DNA of 64,000 bases from Candidatus Gastranaerophilales bacterium (GCA_944324225.1 CALUVL010000005.1:1-64000), one strand, 5' to 3'; counted from the stretch's first letter, positions 1 to 7,706 are shown. The notes: generated from the sequence alone by a model not told the origin. Program-made: numbers and translations.

Positions 1-77
1 CATTCATTTCTTTTGTTTCAACATGGTACTTTCTTGTACCGACAAGAAAGTACCGCAAAGAAATGCTCCTTCAGCTG
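1..77. repeat. 77-bp direct repeat, copy 1, with perfect 13-bp hairpin
   Basis: Bases 1-77 are identical to bases 219-295. The block holds a perfect inverted repeat: 13-bp arms at 25-37 and 42-54 around a 4-base loop. It is followed by one unit of the CTTCAGC...CCTCAGGATGA repeat. No credible gene overlaps it. It may extend left of the window. The hairpin has no T-run beside it, so it does not look like a simple terminator. Confidence 0.85.
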
Positions 78-218
78 CCGCCTCAGGATGAGGCAGGAAC
101 ATTTATGTCATTCTGAGCTTATCATAGTAGATCCTTCGGCTGGCGCCTCAGGATGACGTAGTGACTTTCATGTCATTCTGAGCGAAGCGAAGAATCTAAA
201 AAAATAATTAATTATGTT

Positions 219-295
219 CATTCATTTCTTTTGTTTCAACATGGTACTTTCTTGTACCGACAAGAAAGTACCGCAAAGAAATGCTCCTTCAGCTG
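219..295. repeat. 77-bp direct repeat, copy 2, with perfect 13-bp hairpin
   Basis: Second exact copy of the block at 1-77, with hairpin arms at 243-255 and 260-272. The two copies are separated by about 140 bp that also consist of short repeats, so the region looks like a nested or tandemly duplicated intergenic repeat rather than gene remnants. Confidence 0.85.
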
Positions 296-374
296 GCGCC
301 TCAGGATGACGTAGGAACTTTCATGTCATTCTAAGCGGAGCGAAGAATCTTGTTGGTCTTTGTTAGTTAAGCAG

Positions 375-400
375 GTCGGATTTACTAATCCGACTTTTTT
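375..400 (+). terminator. rho-independent terminator
   Basis: An 8-bp perfect stem GTCGGATT/AATCCGAC (375-382 with 387-394) with loop TACT is followed by six T residues. It would end a rightward transcript entering from the left of the window or from the repeat region. No rightward gene is visible before it. Confidence 0.7.
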
Positions 401-416
401 CTTAAAAACAACAAAC

Positions 417-449
417 CAAAAGAAAATCGCCCGAGGTGAGCTCAGGCGA
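417..449 (-). terminator. probable leftward terminator
   Basis: A 9-bp stem with one mismatch (427-435 with 441-449) is followed, reading leftward, by a TTTTCTTTT tract. It could end the transcript of the prepilin gene, about 310 bp upstream. Confidence 0.5.
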
Positions 450-704
450 GAATTATAACAAATAGTTTATTAAAAAAGATTTATGTGTTTTTATTTTTTA
501 GATCCTTCGGCTTGCGCCTCAGGATGACATATGTGTTTTTGATGTAATCCTTCGGCTTGCCACCTCTGGACGACTTTTTCTCATGTCATTCTGAGGGAGT
601 TTACGACCGAAGAATCTGGTTCTATTTTTTTTGAATTCTTCACTTCGCTCAGGATGACGTGTGTGTGTTGTCATTCTGAGCGGAGCGAAGAATCTTCTTT
701 AGAA

Positions 705-744
705 ATTCAACCCTCGGCCTTATGTGGAAGGGGGAGGGTTGAAT
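705..744. terminator. 11-bp stem hairpin just after the prepilin gene
   Basis: Perfect 11-bp inverted repeat ATTCAACCCTC/GAGGGTTGAAT (705-715 with 734-744), starting 18 bp past the stop codon of the prepilin gene. The adjoining T-run is stronger on the plus strand (CTTTTTGG) than on the minus strand, so it may act mainly as an mRNA 3'-end stabilising hairpin for the leftward gene. Its role is inferred from position. Confidence 0.5.
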
Positions 745-761
745 CTTTTTGGTTTAAACTA

Positions 762-1556
762 TTACTTGTTATACAGTACAGCTCTTGCTGCTGGAGTTGC
801 AGGGATAACTGACTGATCATACATAGCGATCGGGTAGATATCTGTCGGGCTTGATACTGTACATGTTGTTTCGTCATCTACAGTTGTGTCGCTTTTAGTA
901 CCTGGATCACACTGAACAACACGGTTCGGAGCTTTTTGTCCGTTTACATCAATGAATCCATAGCAGTAATTGTCATCTGCGACACCAATATTTGTATTTG
1001 CTTTTTGACAATTTGCTTGTGTATTATCAAAGATAAATGCAATACCATCATTCATCATTAATATAGTAGTTGCCTCAGGAAATTTTTTAGCAGTTTCTAA
1101 ATTCGTTTTAAATATAGTTGCCTCTCCTTTATGTGTTGTTGAAAATGTAGAACGATCGCCTGCATCAGTATCACTAACAATAAGCCACTGATCTGCACTG
1201 CCTGCCGTAGTATCAAAATCACCACCACTAGCTTCTCTGACAATATTCAAACGATTGTGAAATATATCATATAACGATTGGGCTCCAAGCCCCCCTGCTG
1301 GTAATGCACCTCCATTTTTCGGAATATTAGTACCAGCAACAATCTGTGATAAATCATAGTCGTTCAAAGCAATGTTCATTACAACAGCCTGCGAAAGAAC
1401 CGTCAAAGATTTTTTAAATGCTGTTTTGTACTGTGCGCCTTGAGTTGAGTTAATCAATGTCGGCATTGTCATTGCGGCAACTACACCGATAATACCGAGC
1501 GTAATCAACACTTCGGCGAGGGTGAAACCACCCATACCAATAGTTTTCTTTAACAT
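762..1556 (-). CDS. type IV prepilin-like protein (N-terminal cleavage/methylation domain)
   Basis: Secreted pilin-like protein, 264 aa. Residues 1-10 are a short positively charged leader ending MGG, followed by FTLAEVLITL, so a PilD-type peptidase would cut between Gly10 and Phe11; Glu15 sits at the conserved +5 position. The hydrophobic helix runs to about residue 32 and is followed by a variable extracellular domain with four Cys (about 182, 197, 216 and 232) that could form disulfides. It is longer than a classic major pilin and fits the pseudopilin/minor pilin size range. RBS GGAGG lies at 1566-1570, nine bases before the ATG. No other pilus assembly gene is in the window, so partner machinery must lie elsewhere. 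Family assignment is firm; the substrate or surface role is unknown. Confidence 0.88.
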   Translation of the reverse strand: MLKKTIGMGGFTLAEVLITLGIIGVVAAMTMPTLINSTQGAQYKTAFKKSLTVLSQAVVMNIALNDYDLSQIVAGTNIPKNGGALPAGGLGAQSLYDIFHNRLNIVREASGGDFDTTAGSADQWLIVSDTDAGDRSTFSTTHKGEATIFKTNLETAKKFPEATTILMMNDGIAFIFDNTQANCQKANTNIGVADDNYCYGFIDVNGQKAPNRVVQCDPGTKSDTTVDDETTCTVSSPTDIYPIAMYDQSVIPATPAARAVLYNK

Positions 1557-1590
1557 TTGTAAATACCTCCATAATATAAGTTACATTTTT

Positions 1591-1619
1591 ATATTAACAT
1601 ATCTATATCAATTTGTCAA
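1591..1619 (-). promoter_or_regulatory. sigma-70 type promoter of the prepilin gene
   Basis: On the minus strand TTGACA (1614-1619) and TAATAT (1591-1596) are separated by 17 bases, an almost consensus housekeeping promoter, about 35 bp upstream of the ATG. This suggests strong constitutive expression. Confidence 0.7.
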
Positions 1620-1692
1620 GATTATTGATATTTATTTCATTATTCAGACAGGTTATATTGCATAAACTTTCTTATTAAGAAAGGGGCATAAA

Positions 1693-2010
1693 TTGTTGGA
1701 TAAAGTTTTATTAGGGAAACAAATAAGACAAATTCGCCTCGAAAAAGGTATTTCGCAGGAAAAACTCTCTGAATTGATTTATATTTCACCACGCCAGATG
1801 TGCCTCATTGAAAATGGCAACTCTTACCCTTCTCTTGATACTTTTATCAGGATTGCCGAAGTTCTTGAAATTGATATTAATGAATTCTTCAGTATTAGCG
1901 CTATCAGATATGATTCGCTCAGAAATTCGATTATTGATATGATTAAGGCGCTCGATAGGCGAAAACTACCTTTAGTCAAGGATATTCTTGTTGCTATTGA
2001 TAACAATTAG
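1693..2010 (+). CDS. XRE-family helix-turn-helix regulator
   Basis: Small DNA-binding protein, 105 aa. Residues 5-62 form a Cro/C1-type HTH domain (KQIRQIRLEKGISQEKLSEL, then the recognition helix region SPRQMCLIENGNSYPSLDTF and the LEIDINEFF end). The tail to residue 105 is probably helical and may dimerise. The start is TTG with GGGG eight bases upstream; the second TTG at 1696 is a close alternative. It is divergent from the prepilin gene and could regulate it, but no operator is obvious. A second, different XRE protein lies at 10254. The target is unknown. Confidence 0.8.
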   Translation: MLDKVLLGKQIRQIRLEKGISQEKLSELIYISPRQMCLIENGNSYPSLDTFIRIAEVLEIDINEFFSISAIRYDSLRNSIIDMIKALDRRKLPLVKDILVAIDNN

Positions 2011-2050
2011 GCGGACACTTTATAGAAGAGCTTATTTTTTGCCTTTTTTC

Positions 2051-2068
2051 AGCATAAAATGCTTTTTT
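2051..2068 (+). terminator. terminator after the XRE gene
   Basis: Short perfect stem AGCAT/ATGCT (2051-2055 with 2059-2063), loop AAA, then a T-run. It sits 40 bp past the XRE stop codon. The stem is weak but the T-tract is good. Confidence 0.5.
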
Positions 2069-2212
2069 GTGTTTATTATCATTATGTACATTTCTTTCTC
2101 TTTGCTGCATATATGAATGTCCTCCGGAGCGGGCACTTAAAACCACCGGCACGCTCCGTTCCAACTAATAATCTGCAAGGCTCTGCATAAAGGCGGGTAA
2201 ACTCGCTAGATG

Positions 2213-2242
2213 AAAAAAAAAAAACGGTGCGCCAATCACCGT
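2213..2242 (-). terminator. strong leftward terminator
   Basis: Stem ACGGTG/CACCGT (2224-2229 with 2237-2242), loop of 7, followed on the minus strand by about twelve T residues. It is the second terminator downstream of the sigma-factor gene, so it may instead end a separate small transcript. Confidence 0.7.
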
Positions 2243-2294
2243 TACATTTAACGCTTTCAGCTTTTCTTTCCTTCTGCATTTCAATCGTTCGACA

Positions 2295-2319
2295 AAAATA
2301 AAACCGCCCTTACAGCGGT
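2295..2319 (-). terminator. terminator just after the sigma-factor gene
   Basis: Stem ACCGC/GCGGT (2303-2307 with 2315-2319), followed on the minus strand by TTTTATTTTT. It lies about 57 bp past the stop codon of the sigma gene. Confidence 0.55.
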
Positions 2320-2375
2320 CAAAATTGTCACTAAACACGAGATATATATAAACACACGAGCATTATTTTTTATTT

Positions 2376-3275
2376 TTATCCTATATAACTTGATAAAAGT
2401 TCCTGTGAAAGCGATGACAATCGCATCTTTTGCAGGGCTCTCATCTCCGTCTGGCGAATACATTCTTTTGTTACACCATATATGTTGCCTATTTCTTCCA
2501 GCGTTAATCTGGCTGCATTGCCCAATCCGTAACGCATTTTCACTACGTCCTGCTCACGCTCTTTTAGAGTAGAAATTACTATCGCTATATCATTTTTCAG
2601 GTTTTCGTATTCCGCGTTCGCTGTTACTGAGGCTCTTTTATCTTCCAGAATATCAGCAACATTTAGTTCATTACCGTCCGCTCTTTCCAGCCCGCTCTCT
2701 ATTGATATTGTCTTTGTGTACGCCGACAAAAAGCTTTCTATCTTATCAGGCTCTATATTCATTTTTTTCGCTACTTCTTTATTATTTACCTGACAGTTGT
2801 ATTGCCTTTCCATCTCGGCTTTTACTTTGGAAAATTTTGACAGGGTTTCTTGTATGTATACAGGTATCTTCATACAATGCGACTGCTCTGATATCGCCTT
2901 GAACATAGATTGCTTTATCCACCAGCTTGCGTAAGTCGAAAATTTGTAACCGAGTTTGTAATTAAACTTTTCAGCCGCTATCATCAAGCCTAAATTGCCT
3001 TCCTGTATCAAATCCACCAGTGGCAGATGTGAATTATGAATAACTTTTTTGGCTATCGTTACTACTACTCGCAAATTGGATTGTACTAACTGCTTTTTGG
3101 CTTCTGAATCGCCTTCTTTTGCTCTTTTAGCTAAATCCTTCTCTTCTGCTATTGTCAAAACGGGGTAATTGGATATCTCTCTTAAATAATCGGTAAATTC
3201 ACCGCCTCCGCACGCCAAAACCTCATTTCTGGCAGGATTGGATTTTGCCTTTTTCATTTTTACAGGTGTACTCAT
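2376..3275 (-). CDS. group 2 sigma-70 family RNA polymerase sigma factor
   Basis: Alternative sigma factor, 299 aa, RpoD/SigA-like but without region 1.1. Region 1.2 starts at about residue 29 (DYLREISNYPVLT). Region 2 covers about 60-130, with the -10 recognition segment GYKFSTYASWWIKQSM. Region 3 follows, and region 4 is at about 230-292 with the -35 recognition helix GVTKECIRQTEMRALQKMR. Primary sigma factors usually read TRERIRQ there, so two Arg positions are Lys and Cys, which may alter -35 preference. The mRNA starts from a promoter overlapped by three phased octamers (3338-3368), suggesting regulated expression. It is monocistronic, with terminators downstream. Targets cannot be told from sequence. 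Confidence 0.9.
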   Translation of the reverse strand: MSTPVKMKKAKSNPARNEVLACGGGEFTDYLREISNYPVLTIAEEKDLAKRAKEGDSEAKKQLVQSNLRVVVTIAKKVIHNSHLPLVDLIQEGNLGLMIAAEKFNYKLGYKFSTYASWWIKQSMFKAISEQSHCMKIPVYIQETLSKFSKVKAEMERQYNCQVNNKEVAKKMNIEPDKIESFLSAYTKTISIESGLERADGNELNVADILEDKRASVTANAEYENLKNDIAIVISTLKEREQDVVKMRYGLGNAARLTLEEIGNIYGVTKECIRQTEMRALQKMRLSSLSQELLSSYIG

Positions 3276-3337
3276 ACTCTGCTTAAACTCCTTATTTAAT
3301 TTTTATTACACGAGAACAACATACACTTTTGTACGGA

Positions 3338-3376
3338 ATATATACTTAGTATATACCAAAGTATATACTTTTTCAA
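3338..3376 (-). promoter_or_regulatory. sigma-factor promoter overlapped by three phased TATATAC octamers
   Basis: On the minus strand TTGAAA (3371-3376) and TATACT (3348-3353) are 17 bases apart. The octamers ATATATAC (3338-3345), GTATATAC (3349-3356) and GTATATAC (3361-3368) start 11 and 12 bases apart, so they face the same side of the helix; the last two are self-complementary. They cover the -10 element and spacer, the arrangement expected of a repressor operator. The binding protein is unknown. Confidence 0.6.
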
Positions 3377-3399
3377 GTCTTTTGTAAAGTTATGTGAAT

Positions 3400-3429
3400 T
3401 TGGCAAGAATCACGTGTTTGTTGTATAAT
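3400..3429 (+). promoter_or_regulatory. promoter of the thioredoxin-like gene
   Basis: TTGGCA (3400-3405) and a consensus TATAAT (3424-3429) with an 18-base spacer, 22 bp before the start codon, followed by an AGAGGAGG ribosome binding site. Confidence 0.7.
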
Positions 3430-3451
3430 ATTTAGACAAGAGGAGGATTTC

Positions 3452-3922
3452 ATGAAAAAGAAAATTATAATTACTTTAGCAATTTTGTTTGTTGTTATCT
3501 TGACTTCTGCTGCCGGATTTGCAGTTGCTAACGGAGCTTTCGATAAAAAGGAAAAACCATCGGATTATAAAGTCGGAATTCCTTACGAACAAGCACTCGA
3601 AAGCAATAAACCTATGGTTGCGCTTTTCTATGTTGACTGGTGCGGGTATTGCTTGAAATTTATGCCTAAGTTTAAAGTTTTAAGCATGCTCTATGTTACA
3701 AAATACAACTTCGTTATGCTTAATGTTGAAGATCCGGCAAACAAAGAACTTGTTGAAGATGTTGCGTTAACAGGTTTCCCGACCGTTTACGTTATTGACC
3801 CGAAGTATGACAACCGTTTCTTGCTTAATAACGCTATCTATCAAAACCTTCCAAAGTTCAGAACAGAACTTGATAGGTACTTGAGAATCAGAGGGTTGTT
3901 AGACAAAGCTTCTAAAAAATAA
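3452..3922 (+). CDS. membrane-anchored thioredoxin-like protein
   Basis: Extracytoplasmic thiol-disulfide or thioredoxin-fold protein, 156 aa. Residues 4-26 form a single N-terminal membrane anchor or uncleaved signal. The thioredoxin fold follows, with the active-site motif WCGYC at 63-67 and the expected cis-proline in GFPT at about 108-111. The CGYC dipeptide differs from thioredoxin CGPC and from DsbA CPHC, so redox direction is not predictable. It has its own promoter, a strong RBS and a terminator, so it is a single-gene unit. It could serve disulfide handling in exported Cys-containing proteins such as those at 762 and 9158, but that link is inference. Confidence 0.8.
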   Translation: MKKKIIITLAILFVVILTSAAGFAVANGAFDKKEKPSDYKVGIPYEQALESNKPMVALFYVDWCGYCLKFMPKFKVLSMLYVTKYNFVMLNVEDPANKELVEDVALTGFPTVYVIDPKYDNRFLLNNAIYQNLPKFRTELDRYLRIRGLLDKASKK

Positions 3923-3926
3923 AATA

Positions 3927-3959
3927 AAGCGGGCTTTTATATAAGTCCGCTTATTTTTT
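3927..3959 (+). terminator. strong terminator after the thioredoxin-like gene
   Basis: 10-bp stem with one G-T pair (3927-3936 with 3943-3952), loop of 6, then TTATTTTTT. A second smaller hairpin with an A-run on its left (about 3964-3990) would work in the opposite direction. Confidence 0.8.
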
Positions 3960-4106
3960 GACAAAAAAAAGACCTTGATTTTTCAAGGCCTATCCGTTTA
4001 AATAAGAAGAGAGAGCTTTATATATTTATAATAAGTATATTATTCCCAAAAAATTGCTATTTTTTGTGGCGTAAATTAACAAAAATTAACATTTGAAAGC
4101 GAAGTT

Positions 4107-4889
4107 ATGAAAGATATTCAAAATCTTAAAGACGAAAGAAACGTTGATATACAAAAAGTAGGCATTAAGCACCTTGAATTGCCTCTTATTATCCAGAGAA
4201 AAAACAATTCTAATCAGGTTGTCTGTGCAAAAGCCAAGGTTAATGTTTCACTCCCGAGGGATTACAAAGGAACTCATATGTCCAGATTTGTTGAGGTCTT
4301 GACGGAATGGAGAAATAAAAATCTTCTCGGTGTTGATATTAAAGGATGTCTTGAAGAAATTATCAACCGTCTTGAGGCAAAAAGCGGAGAGTTGGAATTC
4401 AAGTTTACTTATTTTATTGACAAGCTTTCGCCGGTGACAAAACTTGCATCGCCAATGAGTTATGAATGTATTTTTAAAGGGCAATTTGAGAATAACAGGT
4501 ATAAATTTATCCTCGGGGTTGAAGTGCCTGTTACAACCCTCTGCCCGTGCTCAAAAGAAATTTCCGACAACGGTGCGCACAATCAGAGAGCGTTTATAAG
4601 GGTAAGAGTTTCTTACGATGAGGACAAACACATCTGGCTTGAGGATTTGATTGATATTGTTGAATCTTGCGCAAGCTGTCCGGTTTACCCGCTTTTAAAA
4701 CGAGAAGATGAAAAATTTGTGACTGAAAAAGCTTACTCTAATCCTAAGTTTGTAGAAGATGTTTTGAGGGATGTTGTCGTAAAACTCAGAGAAAACACCA
4801 TCGTAAACGAATTTGAGGTTGAGTGCGAAGCTTTTGAAAGCATTCACAACCATTCTGCCTGGGCTTATCAAAGAGAAAGCAAAGTTTAA
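4107..4889 (+). CDS. folE2: GTP cyclohydrolase FolE2 (type IB)
   Basis: Converts GTP to 7,8-dihydroneopterin triphosphate, the first step of folate and queuosine-precursor synthesis, in the cytoplasm. It is 260 aa, the usual family length. Family signatures are visible: KGTHMSRF at about 54-61, the metal/catalytic CPCSKEIS at 146-153 with Cys146 and Cys148, then GAHNQR at 156-161. FolE2 is the zinc-independent alternative to FolE. A tRNA-guanine transglycosylase gene (56461) in the same window is consistent with queuosine use. No strong Shine-Dalgarno is seen before the ATG. The 3' end overlaps the convergent gene by 4 bp. Confidence 0.95.
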   Translation: MKDIQNLKDERNVDIQKVGIKHLELPLIIQRKNNSNQVVCAKAKVNVSLPRDYKGTHMSRFVEVLTEWRNKNLLGVDIKGCLEEIINRLEAKSGELEFKFTYFIDKLSPVTKLASPMSYECIFKGQFENNRYKFILGVEVPVTTLCPCSKEISDNGAHNQRAFIRVRVSYDEDKHIWLEDLIDIVESCASCPVYPLLKREDEKFVTEKAYSNPKFVEDVLRDVVVKLRENTIVNEFEVECEAFESIHNHSAWAYQRESKV

Positions 4890-5434
4890 CGGCAGAGCTT
4901 TTCAAAATAGTTTCCGGTTTCATCAGAATTGTAAAATATCTTGATATTATTTTCTTTTGCATACTTTACCAATTCAATGGCTGATGCCCAAACCATAGTA
5001 CTAAATTCGCATGCTGAAAGTTGAGAAGTTTCAAAACCCAATGCCTTTATGCCGATTGAAACATCTGACCATCTTGGAGGTCCCCAAGATAAAGGAAACA
5101 AACGGCCTTCATAGCTGATTGAAATTGAACTTATATTTTCTACAGGATAAATTTTTACAGATTTATCCCGAAAAATAATTTCAAGATTTTTCTTTTTCAA
5201 CTTGATGAATCTCACAATTGACTTTTTATCAGCCGCCGTTGACCAGTATAATATTAAATAAACGAATAAAAACGGAAAAACGCCGGCAGATAGAGCTACA
5301 AACAACCGAGCCGGCAACTTAAAACTCTGATCTGGAGAAAACAATATAATTGATGAAAATAGCAAAGCAAAAATTACCCATACTATTTTCACTGAGGGTT
5401 TTTCGTAAGGATAGAAATATAATTTCTTAGACAT
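4886..5434 (-). CDS. unknown two-helix membrane protein with PH-like C-terminal part
   Basis: 182 aa, not recognised to family. Two hydrophobic segments at about 15-33 and 42-65 form a hairpin in the membrane. The soluble remainder alternates short strands (KNLEIIFRDKSVKIYPVENI, then ISISYEG) and ends in a helix, resembling bacterial PH-like or YdbT-type domains, but this is only an impression. It starts 9 bp after the M49-like peptidase gene, so it is the last gene of that leftward run. Confidence 0.65.
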   Translation of the reverse strand: MSKKLYFYPYEKPSVKIVWVIFALLFSSIILFSPDQSFKLPARLFVALSAGVFPFLFVYLILYWSTAADKKSIVRFIKLKKKNLEIIFRDKSVKIYPVENISSISISYEGRLFPLSWGPPRWSDVSIGIKALGFETSQLSACEFSTMVWASAIELVKYAKENNIKIFYNSDETGNYFEKLCR

Positions 5435-5443
5435 ATCAACACC

Positions 5444-7174
5444 TTAACTTTTCAAGAGCATTGCCGCAAGCGGAGATTCAGTACGTCCGTTCAGAGTTTT
5501 GTCGACTTCTCTGAGTTTTTCTGAAATTGCTTCCATCTCATCTGTCCAGACAAAATTGTCAAGAACATATTTTTCACCTTTTTGGAAATCTCCGTCTATC
5601 TGAATTCTTACAATTTCAGCAAGCATTTTCTTTGCTGTCGGTATCATTTTATCTATATTGACATAAATTTTACCTTCAGCATTCAATTCTATTGCACCGT
5701 TTTCAATGAAATATTTTGTCTGCATTACCGTTCTGACTCTGTGGGCTTGAGAAAGCGTCGGTTTTGATTTGAGAAAATTGTCTGCCGCAAAGGTTACAAG
5801 CATCTGCAGGACTTGCTCATGAGTATACATACCCTTTTCTTCCAGCAAATCCAGAAACGCAAGTCCGCCCATATCGGCTTTATTTTCTTCAATTATGCTT
5901 TTGTACTTGCCAAGAGCCTCTGTTCCTTTGTTAGGGCCGAGAGAATGCGTGTTCTCATGCCCGATTGTAAACCAGTGGTCAGCTTCATCACAGTAATATT
6001 TGTGCTGTTCTTTATTCAATATCGCATCAAGTCTTTTTTGAAGTTTTTCTCTGTCTGAAATAAACCTGATTTGTCTATGATAAACGTTACGTCTACCTCC
6101 GCCGATGGTTAAAGACAATTTGTCGTCATTTGGAAGATTTTCAGCAAGCGTAATTCCTGCACGATATGCCCCTACATCTCCTGCCAACGCAACTATATCA
6201 ACATCGACCATAGTCTGCTTTGCATCTTCCGACTTTGAAATATTCTGTTCGTATTCTTCATGGTAAGGCATATTCGCGGCTAGCAGAGGCAGGTATTCTT
6301 TAATCTTTAATAAAGCTTCCGTTCCTTTTTTGTTTACGATTCCAACCCTTCCGCCGAGCATATCTTTTGATACCGGAACTATCTTATGCTCATCCAGAAG
6401 CGACTTTAACTCTTCGTCTTCTATAACACTTTCTGTCATTTCATCAGCATAGTTTTCTCTTGTTATAGTAAATTCAAGCGGTGTATCCTGCAATTCTGCC
6501 CATTTTTTGTCTGCGTAAGCATCAAGCATCGGATCTGCAGTTCTTAATGCTGCCGCTTGAAGTCTTAAATATTCATTAAAATCTTCATTTGTAGATGTTT
6601 CTGCAGCGGCCTCCAATTTTTCCGCAACGACTCTGAATTCTTCGCTGAAAAAGTTTACATAATCAACTGCAACAAGTTCATTATCCTTTCTTTCAACAAT
6701 AGAACGCTGATTTAAAATTTTGCGGACTTCTTCAACCTTGCCTTTCTTAAGCATTTTTATCAAAATTTTATGAAAGACTTCCTTTGTCAAATCTTCCGGA
6801 TATAACCCTTTTCCCGGAAGTTCAGTAATACCTTTTGCCAGATTTATTTTTGTTGTTTCTCTGTCGATTGCACAAATTCCTTTTTGTGCCTTAAACAATA
6901 TTTCAGTTAATTCGGCCTGTTCATTGCCTTTTAAAATTTCTTTTTCCAGAAATGCAAAAAATGCAGTGTTATGAATATTATCTAAATTCATAAAAATCTT
7001 TTCTATAAAAAATGCAGCCTTTACAAGATTTTTTAAAGCTTTTTTGTCACCCTCCGCAAGGTTCAAATACTCGGGAGCATCAACATCCAGCATTTTCTTT
7101 GTGCTCAAGTATTCTTTATCAGTTCTCTTTTTTAATTCTTCAAGTGAATAATTAAGTTCAAAAGTTTCCATCAT
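5444..7174 (-). CDS. M49-like (dipeptidyl peptidase III related) zinc peptidase
   Basis: 576 aa, no signal peptide, so probably cytosolic. The zinc site is recognisable: GHENTH with HExxH at 406-410 and EENKAD at 429-434, the counterpart of the EECRAD motif of dipeptidyl peptidase III. Classical M49 enzymes carry a six-residue HExxxH motif; this one has the five-residue form, reported for a minority of members. The family removes dipeptides from peptide N termini, so a role in peptide turnover is likely. The ATG lies 61 bp downstream of rlmH and has a weak GGGAGA site. The fold assignment rests on motifs only. Confidence 0.75.
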   Translation of the reverse strand: MMETFELNYSLEELKKRTDKEYLSTKKMLDVDAPEYLNLAEGDKKALKNLVKAAFFIEKIFMNLDNIHNTAFFAFLEKEILKGNEQAELTEILFKAQKGICAIDRETTKINLAKGITELPGKGLYPEDLTKEVFHKILIKMLKKGKVEEVRKILNQRSIVERKDNELVAVDYVNFFSEEFRVVAEKLEAAAETSTNEDFNEYLRLQAAALRTADPMLDAYADKKWAELQDTPLEFTITRENYADEMTESVIEDEELKSLLDEHKIVPVSKDMLGGRVGIVNKKGTEALLKIKEYLPLLAANMPYHEEYEQNISKSEDAKQTMVDVDIVALAGDVGAYRAGITLAENLPNDDKLSLTIGGGRRNVYHRQIRFISDREKLQKRLDAILNKEQHKYYCDEADHWFTIGHENTHSLGPNKGTEALGKYKSIIEENKADMGGLAFLDLLEEKGMYTHEQVLQMLVTFAADNFLKSKPTLSQAHRVRTVMQTKYFIENGAIELNAEGKIYVNIDKMIPTAKKMLAEIVRIQIDGDFQKGEKYVLDNFVWTDEMEAISEKLREVDKTLNGRTESPLAAMLLKS

Positions 7175-7235
7175 TCTCTCCCTTGTACTGCCTGTTCACA
7201 AAGAAAGTATAACATTTTTACAAAAAAAAGTAAAA

Positions 7236-7706
7236 CTATTTGTGATAAGTTTCACCCTTAATTATCTTAAATGCACGATAAATCTGCTCTACAAGTATTA
7301 ATCTTGCAAACTGGTGCAAAAATGTCATTTTTGACAAACTCATTTTTAAATCCGCCCGGTTAGAAATAACCGGAGAAAGACCGTATGAGGAGCCTATTAC
7401 AAAAATAATCTCACTTATACCTTCTTTTGAAAGACTTTCTAATTTTGATGCAAATTCTTCTGATGAAAGAGACTTTCCTTTAATTTCAAGCGTAATAACA
7501 TAAGACAAAGGCTTTATATATGCAAGGATTTTTTCAGCTTCCTCATCTAAGGCTTTCGAAATCAAATGTTCATCTTTAATTTCAACAGGCAAAAGCTCTA
7601 TAATTTCAAAACTTGCATAAGGCCTCAGTCGTTTTTGAAATTCTTCAATTCCGTCTTTTAAAAATTTTTCTTTGAGTTTTCCAAGAGCAATTATTTTTAT
7701 ATTCAT
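7236..7706 (-). CDS. rlmH: 23S rRNA (pseudouridine1915-N3)-methyltransferase RlmH
   Basis: Methylates pseudouridine 1915 in helix 69 of 23S rRNA using S-adenosylmethionine. It is 156 aa, the standard length. The SPOUT-fold signatures are present: start KIIALGKLKEKF, SAM loop FVIGSSYGLS (usually FVIGGADGL), and the terminal KMTFLHQ...EQIYRAFKI...YHK block. The ATG overlaps the mscS stop by 4 bp, so translation of the two is coupled. Confidence 0.95.
   Translation of the reverse strand: MNIKIIALGKLKEKFLKDGIEEFQKRLRPYASFEIIELLPVEIKDEHLISKALDEEAEKILAYIKPLSYVITLEIKGKSLSSEEFASKLESLSKEGISEIIFVIGSSYGLSPVISNRADLKMSLSKMTFLHQFARLILVEQIYRAFKIIKGETYHK

Larger units (their letters stand above)
110..690. 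repeat. cluster of GTCATTCTGAG / CCTCAGGATGAC intergenic repeats
   Basis: Several copies of a short repeat occur in both orientations: TGTCATTCTGAGCGAAGCGA followed by AGAATCT near 170, with close variants near 332, 584 and 669, and the complementary form ATCCTTCGGC...CTCAGGATGA near 130, 500, 546 and 636. Pairs of opposite orientation can form long imperfect hairpins. Related fragments recur at about 47365, 51398, 54135 and 56200, always between genes. Repeats of this kind are common in many bacterial genomes; their function is not established here. Confidence 0.8.
2011..2375. other. 365-bp intergenic stretch with three hairpins, no convincing gene
   Basis: This lies between the convergent XRE and sigma-factor genes. 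It contains a plus-strand terminator at 2051-2068 and two minus-strand terminators at about 2295-2319 and 2213-2242. Between them an inverted repeat CGGAGCG...CGCTCCG spans about 2114-2160. The open frames here (65 aa at 2082-2279, and a 38-aa frame reading leftward from about 2102 behind a GGAGG) have no recognisable similarity. A small RNA between the terminators is possible but was not recognised as any known class. Confidence 0.5.

Noticed and set aside
1-760. CRISPR array in the repeat-rich left end
   Set aside because: Repeats are irregular in spacing, occur in both orientations and vary in sequence; no cas genes in the window.
2082-2279. 65-codon minus-strand frame
   Set aside because: It runs through a terminator hairpin and its T-tract; no RBS, no recognisable domain.
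2090-2330. Known structural RNA (6S, SRP, RNase P, tmRNA) after the sigma gene
   Set aside because: None of the conserved sequence blocks of these RNAs could be found on either strand.
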